Shown here: positions 58,432-64,000 of the stretch, one piece after another
Position numbering within the stretch: position 1 is the first letter of the stretch
Layout of the letters: each line of letters starts with the position of its first letter
From: Elmis aenea
Taxonomy: Eukaryota; Arthropoda; Insecta; Coleoptera; Elmidae
DNA length: 64,000 nt
Reading direction: 5' to 3'
NCBI GenBank assembly: GCA_947652605.1
Contig: OX393577.1
Location: 24,183,466-24,247,465 of the forward strand
Notes under the pieces: generated by a model
Seen by the model: the letters and a program-made list of their open reading frames with translations, nothing else
Database searches by the model: none
What the model was told of the DNA's origin: nothing
Program-made: the position numbers and the translations under genes

Positions 58432-59636
58432 TACCGGGTGTAAATGAAGTGTGGTACACCCCCTTTTTTTTCTTTAGTTTTGATTTTAGATTAATGAAAT
58501 TTTAGACATAATGATATGTGCAAAAAACCGGATTTTTAAGTACATGCACAGTGCACACAATTGTTTCACTTCCTGTTTCGCCAGAAAAACCCCAACTTTG
58601 TTATTTTAAATGGAACACCCTGTACATTTTTACATTTTTGAAAACAGGAAGCGATTTTGGATACAATTTTGGTTAATTTTTTTAACCTCAAATAATTTTT
58701 AAACCAAAATGTATTTTTTTATTAAACTTTAATTTAATCACTGTGTAATCATTTTTCTACCACCGCAATGACATACAAACACGTAAACAAGCATTTGTTT
58801 GTTTCCACAGCGATCTTCAGTGGCACCTTTGTTTTTGTTTTGAATGATTTGTTTTGTTGCAGTTATGCATAGTTTACTGCGATTAAAAGGATCTCTTAAT
58901 AAATCTTTACAATAATTTAAAGTTTTTGAAGCAAACTCTTAATAAAAATATAAGTTATTGATATCGATGGATTCGTTAGAAAATGCTCCATTTAAATAAA
59001 CGCTTGTACGACCATAGTTTTATTTTAAAAAAGTGACTTTTTGTCAAAAAACCGACTCCGCAACCTTCAAAGCCGATTAAAGTAACCTAAATGTCAATTA
59101 AAATTTACAAAAACGTTTTTTGGACAATTTTTGACATAACAAAATTCAATCTATGCAGGTCACGGCACGCTTAATAAAAAATTAAATTTTGGTTCCAAAA
59201 TTATTTGAGGTAATAAAAATTAACCAAAATAATGCAGTTGTATTTAAAATCGCTTCCTCTTTTAAAAATGTAAAAATATACAGGGTGTTCCATTTAAAAT
59301 AACAAAGTTGGGGTCATTTCCGGCGAAACCGGAAGTGAAACAATTGTGTGCATGATCTCATATGTTGCACATATCATATGTTTAAAACTTCATTTATCTA
59401 AAACCAAAACTAAAGAAAAAAAGGGGGGTGTACCACACTTCATTTACAGCCGTATTCATAGTCCTTCCTTGAGGAATAAGGATTCCTTATTCCTCGTTTC
59501 ATGTTTCATAAATCTACCTTGACCGAACAAGGAACATTATTGGCTACCTTATCTCAAGGGAGGTTGCGAGCTTCCTTGAGGCTTCCTCAATCCTTAAGAT
59601 AAGGAAGGACTATGAATACGGCTGTTACACCCGGTA
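58432..59636. mobile_element. Composite foldback: two short CAGGGTG units in inverted orientation
   Basis: Outer ends TACCGGGTGTAAATGAAGTG and complement. Each arm is closed on its inner side by an outward-facing family end: ACACCCTGTACA near 58615-58625 and TACAGGGTGTTCC near 59279. Each arm (about 190 bp) thus looks like a whole short element around a 650-bp core. Arms share CTTCCGG-type, TTTGTTATTTTAAATGGAAC and CTTTAGTTTTG blocks with the 47.4-kb element. A Harbinger-like MITE sits in the right arm. Confidence 0.78.
59447..59624. mobile_element. Harbinger-like MITE in the right arm of the composite
   Basis: Starts CAGCCGTATTCATAGTCCTT (continuing CCTT) and ends in its complement, flanked by TTA (59444-59446 and 59625-59627). 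The left arm of the host element reads CATTTACACCC unbroken, confirming the insertion. Confidence 0.85.
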
Positions 59637-60056
59637 TACAGTATGTTCCAATCTGTATGAAATTACAAAGCTATCTTTATTATTATCGGTGCTGTTCAAT
59701 AGGAAAATTTGCATAGTTTTCAGAGCTTGTTAATATAACATTTTTATTTTTTGTTTACCATTGTTAGTTCAGATTTTATAAGCAAAAAGCAAATAAAAAG
59801 TTTTTTTAATCGGACGACACTGCATTTTATGAAGAGTTACTTAATTAGGATTTGCACCTCATATAAGCACTTTTTGAAGGCATATCCGATTAAAATATAA
59901 TCCGTTAACATTACAATTTTTATGTTCAATACGTTCAATTGAAAGCCATGTTTATTTACGCTTATAGATGTTAAAATATTTTATTTTTACTGTACGAATT
60001 CGCTCACTTATTAATTATTTAAATAACAAGAATATTAAAATAAGTATAGATACATA

Positions 60057-60801
60057 TACAGGGTGTCACACAAGCTGTAACTCCGTTGTTTATGGTCCGA
60101 TTTTGGTGAACAAAAAAGTAAATGAAATAGCTCTTTAAATACTATAAACTGTATTGGATTTCAATTTTTTTCAAGTTGGACTTAAATATCAAACGATAGT
60201 CAATTTTTTTTTCCAAGTGGCAACATCTATTTTTTTTTTTACTAAATCTGGTAGTCATTTTTTTTCTGAATTCAATGATGTAATCATAAGTTAATTTTAG
60301 TTCTAAACTAATATAAGAAATAAAAAATAAAAGTTTAACTAAAATAGGTTAGGTTTCACAAAATTTTCAAGCGTGCCGTGGAAAACAAAAAAATCTTAAT
60401 CAACAAATGTCATTAAAACGTCAGTGTGGTATTTAAATGACATTTGTTGATTAAGATTTTTTTGTTTTCCACGGCACTCTTGAAAATTTTGTGAAACCTA
60501 ACCTATTTTAGTTAAACTTTTATTTTTTATTTCTAATTAGCTTAGCACTAAAATTAACTTATGATTACATCATTGAATTCAGAAAAAAAATGTCTACCGG
60601 ATTTAGTAAAAAAAAAAAATAGATGGTGCCATTTTGAAAAAAAAATGACTCGTTTGACATTTAAGTTCAACTTGAAAAAAAATGAAATCCAATTCAGTTT
60701 ATAGTATTTGAGGAGCCATTTCATTTACTCTTTTGTTTACCAAAATCGGACCACAAACAACGGAGTTACAGCTTGCGGCGTTTTTTGTGTGACACCCTGT
60801 A
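60057..60801. mobile_element. TA-CAGGGTG foldback element, near-complete hairpin
   Basis: Starts TACAGGGTGTCACACAAGCT (continuing GTAACTCCGTTGTTTATGG); the right arm is its complement apart from a small GCGTTTTTT change. Arms are over 300 bp with high identity (TGTCATTTAAA, ACCTAACCTATTTTAGTTAA). No ORF. Confidence 0.88.
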
Positions 60802-61755
60802 TACCCTTGAAACTTTTTTGTCAAAAATTTAAAAAATAATGCAATTGGCTTTATTGTTGATAAAAAACAACATTAAATCAATTCATAACGACAACCAATT
60901 CGTTTAGAAACCGATTAAAAATATTTTTTAAACCTTTCCGAACTTTTTAAAAATGTGTCAAATGTTTACCCTAACAATTTTTTAAATTAATTATACATAC
61001 ATAAAATTATATATGGTACCTAATAGTAAACATCAATGATCTGTCTGAATTCCATATGCTATTGATGAGAAAGTGGTGAATTACCTCTAGCATGTGGGAA
61101 ACGTACATTCATAGCATGAACATTTTGATAAATGTAAAGAAGAAAGTAAAAAATGGTTAACGTTTATATGTACATATGTGTGATTCAATTCACTCTTGCA
61201 TATCAAAACCGGGTTACACCGTCCGTTTTAAGTGATATGTGTAAAAAGCTCAAAACAATTTAACAGAAAGATAAAGGCTAAGCCCAAAAATGTAAATAAA
61301 AATTGCTTTGAGGCCCTTGCATAAGATAAAACTAACAACAAAGCGTACAAAAAAAAAACACTATAACCGATTGCAACTACAAATCATTCATACATTAATT
61401 AATTTTTGTGGTCATTTATTATGTATTTAAACAAACAAACATAGAGGTACAAAACATGGGATACACTAGCCGATTTCTTAGATAATTGCTTACTATAAAC
61501 AAATGTTTATAATTTTTAGTTATTATCAACTACAAAAGACAACATTCGCATTTGATATAACCTTTAACCCTGTGATGTCAATCCGATTTGTGTGTAACTT
61601 TGTTTGTCTAAAATTACACACCTACACGTAAAAATAAATTAGTAGATAATATTGTATGATTAAATGCATAAAGGCGAAATTAAAAATATCAAATTAATTA
61701 TAACATTAATCGTAATTAATATGAATAATTTTATTTAAAAATCGTTTGGATAAAT
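60802..61755. other. AT-rich DNA, nothing recognised
   Basis: No conserved ORF, repeat pair or RNA gene seen. Confidence 0.4.
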
Positions 61756-61810
61756 AAGACTGCAGCTGATAAAAAGACGAGTCTTGAAACTGATCTAGCA
61801 TTACAGCAAG
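61756..61810 (+). repeat. Dispersed ~70-bp repeat, copy 7
   Basis: AAGACTGCAGCTGATAAAAA, GACGAGTCTTGAAACTGATC, TAGCATTAC. Confidence 0.6.
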
Positions 61811-62060
61811 AGCATAAAAAATGGGTTTTTATTTATATATTGTAGTGTGAAAACCTTGCAATACAAAAAATTAAAGATATAATATTTACCGCTTATGTTT
61901 AAGTTTAAAGTAAAAATTAAATTATTTTTATTTCCAATTCTTCATTTAAACATATATTTTTTTGAATTGCTTAAAAATTATCAAGGACTCGTTAAATTAT
62001 ACAAAATATGACACCACGTTCAAAAAAACAACTAATGCATACGACATACCTGGGAGGAAC

Positions 62061-62590
62061 CAGTATCACAAGTAGAAGAATACTTATTACAGGATGAAAA
62101 GAGAACACAAACAGAAAATCGGGTTCGGTTATGATTTGGAGAAACAAGTATCTGATCCCACAAACAAGAACAAGGATGTACAAAAGCCTGTGTGGACCGA
62201 TAATTATGTATGCAGCTGAAACCACAGCAGGGACAGCTATACCAAGAGAACAATAGAAACAGCAGATATAAGAACTTTCAGAAAAATATCAAACAAAACA
62301 ATAAGAGATAAGCAAGACAGTGAAAAGAACAGGACAACACTTAGTATCATAACAATCTGCAAATGGGTTAAAGTAAGACGCATTATGTGGAATAGCCATA
62401 TCGACCGCATACAAGACTATACTGACGATAGGCTAGTAAAGATGGCCAGAGACAAGTTTACAACAGGTCAAAGAAGCACAGGAAGATCAAGAAAGCGAGG
62501 CGAGACAACATTTCAAGCCCCGTTGAAGGAACAGGCCATTGGCTTACACCAGAAAAAGAAGAAGATGGCAGTACGTTTAAAAACTCTTTG
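62061..62590 (+). mobile_element. LINE (endonuclease-RT type) C-terminal relic
   Basis: Frame pieces KYLIPQTRTRMYKSLCGPII then MYAAETTAGT, next DIRTFRKISNKTIRDKQ, then MWNSHIDRIQDYTDDRLVKM, ARDKFTTGQRSTGRSRKRG and a final LHQKKKKMA. The R.RMYK...RPI..Y.AET, W..H..R and G+RS.GR.RKR blocks are the usual order at the end of insect RTE/CR1-like LINE proteins. 5'-truncated with frame breaks; the A/G-rich GAAAAAGAAGAAG stretch lies near its 3' end. Confidence 0.78.
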
Positions 62591-63819
62591 AGATAAAGCA
62601 AAGTTTGATTCGAGAAAAGTTACTGTCATTTGTAAAAATCTAATAAATCTGCCTACAAAAGTCAAAATTTTATCTTAATATACTCTTAGAAATACGAGTA
62701 TTTATAAAAATACTTGTTCTGTTGCTACAAAACTAAAATTCAAAAACATTTCTACAAAAACTGCGACTACAAATGGCAACTCATATGATTTTTATTTGGT
62801 ACACATAATTTCATAATATTAATTACCATTGTTGCAAAAATAGTTTGAAGTTAAACTAGTTAAAAGAAGTAACAACAAAATCAAAACTTTAAAGTATTTT
62901 GTATTAGAATCATGATTAAAATTAAATCTAAATATTGAACCACGCATTTACCAAATAACATTTTTTTCTCTGCACACTGTTAAAAACAAATGGTCTAACA
63001 TCTGACCCGGTCTGGTAATAAAAAATTAAGCTTTTGCCGACCAATAGAAACTTAAATACTGCAGTAATACTTTGTATAAAAAAATTAAAGAAAAGAGCTT
63101 TTGGATATAGGCCCAAGTTTATGGAGCAGAAAAATAAAAAATGTTGATGGTATAGCGAAAAATCTAAAGTAGCACGACAGGGATACATTTACTTGTGTCC
63201 ACTCTAAAGATATGGATACTTCCTCATACACAACACAAATAAGTACCTACGCCATAAGAATAACGTAACTTCGCGTTAGTGATAACTATCAAGTTTCTTA
63301 CTATATTTTAGTTGTATCAACATTGTTGCTTATAGTTCAAAATTATCTGTTTGTAAATGTTTGATAGATTTGAGAGATTATTGTTTCTGCTTATTTTTAC
63401 TTTTAAATTCTCTTATCTAATTGTGTCGTACCTCTTTGTATATTATATTTTCTTTAGAAGTTTTCTTCAACAGAAAAAAAATAAAAATCATACATAAATG
63501 TTTTGCAACAAAAATACGCAACTGTCCTAAATCAAATAAATAATACAACGATATGAGAAAAAATTACGCAAATAGGATTTTTAATTAAACCAAAAATTTA
63601 CAACCTACAGCCAATGCTATGCAATGATTATATCAATATTTTTTTTATCAACAAATGCCAACTAAGGTTCATTCAATTGTCAGCAAATTCTAATCACAAT
63701 GATTTTTTTCTTGACCAGTTTTAGTTATAACGTACCTATAGTTCAAACGAGAAAATAGAGGAATGGTTAACTACACAAAATATGCAGATTTTTTAAATCA
63801 AATTTAGAATTTTTGGTAA

Positions 63820-63890
63820 CTAAACCATTTCTCTATCTTTTATTATTAGCGAGATACCCAAGTAACCTCATCAAATTTGTACATACGACT
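63820..63890. mobile_element. Relic of the 46872-type foldback
   Basis: GGTAACTAAACCATTTCTCT, then TTAGCGAGATACCCAAG and CATCAAATTTGTAC match the right arm at 48940-48995 in order. No ACCCTGTA end remains. Confidence 0.5.
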
Positions 63891-64000
63891 TTTAAAATCG
63901 AGACAACATAAAATGTTGTCATGTGCTGTTAAAAAATAGCTTTTGTTCAATTACACACAAAATTTTCCCCCACTAGCAGCCATATCAGAGGGTTAGGGGG

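Noticed and set aside
1..64000. CRISPR arrays, operons, toxin-antitoxin or phage-like systems, endogenous viral genes
   Set aside because: No spaced direct repeats, operon layout or viral protein motifs were seen; the window is eukaryotic with spliced genes and transposons.

Overview
This is an AT-rich stretch of eukaryotic, almost certainly insect, nuclear DNA. The species cannot be fixed from the window. Evidence for an insect: a complete pipsqueak-type BTB plus four-psq gene with spliceosomal introns, a secreted metallocarboxypeptidase of the digestive type, a P-element relative, and a short (CCTAA)n block matching the common arthropod telomere repeat.

Two real host genes are present, both on the minus strand. 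(1) A six-exon zinc carboxypeptidase A-type gene at 1485-4345 joins into a 413-residue preproenzyme with every catalytic residue present. (2) A nine-exon pipsqueak (psq) gene at 22322-49954 joins into 617 residues: an N-terminal BTB domain, an acidic linker and four tandem psq helix-turn-helix motifs. Its 16.6-kb second coding intron holds much of the repeat content. All splice phases in both genes are consistent.

Everything else recognisable is transposon-derived. 6.4-13.5 kb: a 5'-truncated Jockey-like LINE, a hAT MITE, a tRNA-derived SINE head, and two Harbinger-like MITEs. One MITE holds a 752-bp P-like element that encodes only a THAP domain; the other holds three further insertions or relics. 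15-21 kb: relics of a foldback family, two head-to-head Penelope fragments (one split by a hAT MITE with a perfect target duplication), an RTE-like tail and a 5'-truncated LINE with a YADD motif. 22-31 kb (3' introns of psq): a nested foldback, a piggyBac relic containing three other elements, and a hAT with a ZMYM1-like transposase remnant. 35-64 kb: many long inverted-repeat elements ending in TA-CAGGGTG, two more hATs, Harbinger-like MITEs and LINE tails.

The notable feature is a dense family of palindromic elements with CAGGGTG ends flanked by TA (about ten elements or pairs of arms plus several halves). They are repeatedly nested in one another and set several psq intron sizes. The THAP-only P-like element and a roughly 70-bp dispersed repeat of unknown origin are the other items most worth following. 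I found no CRISPR array, RNA gene cluster or prokaryote-style defence system, and none is expected here.
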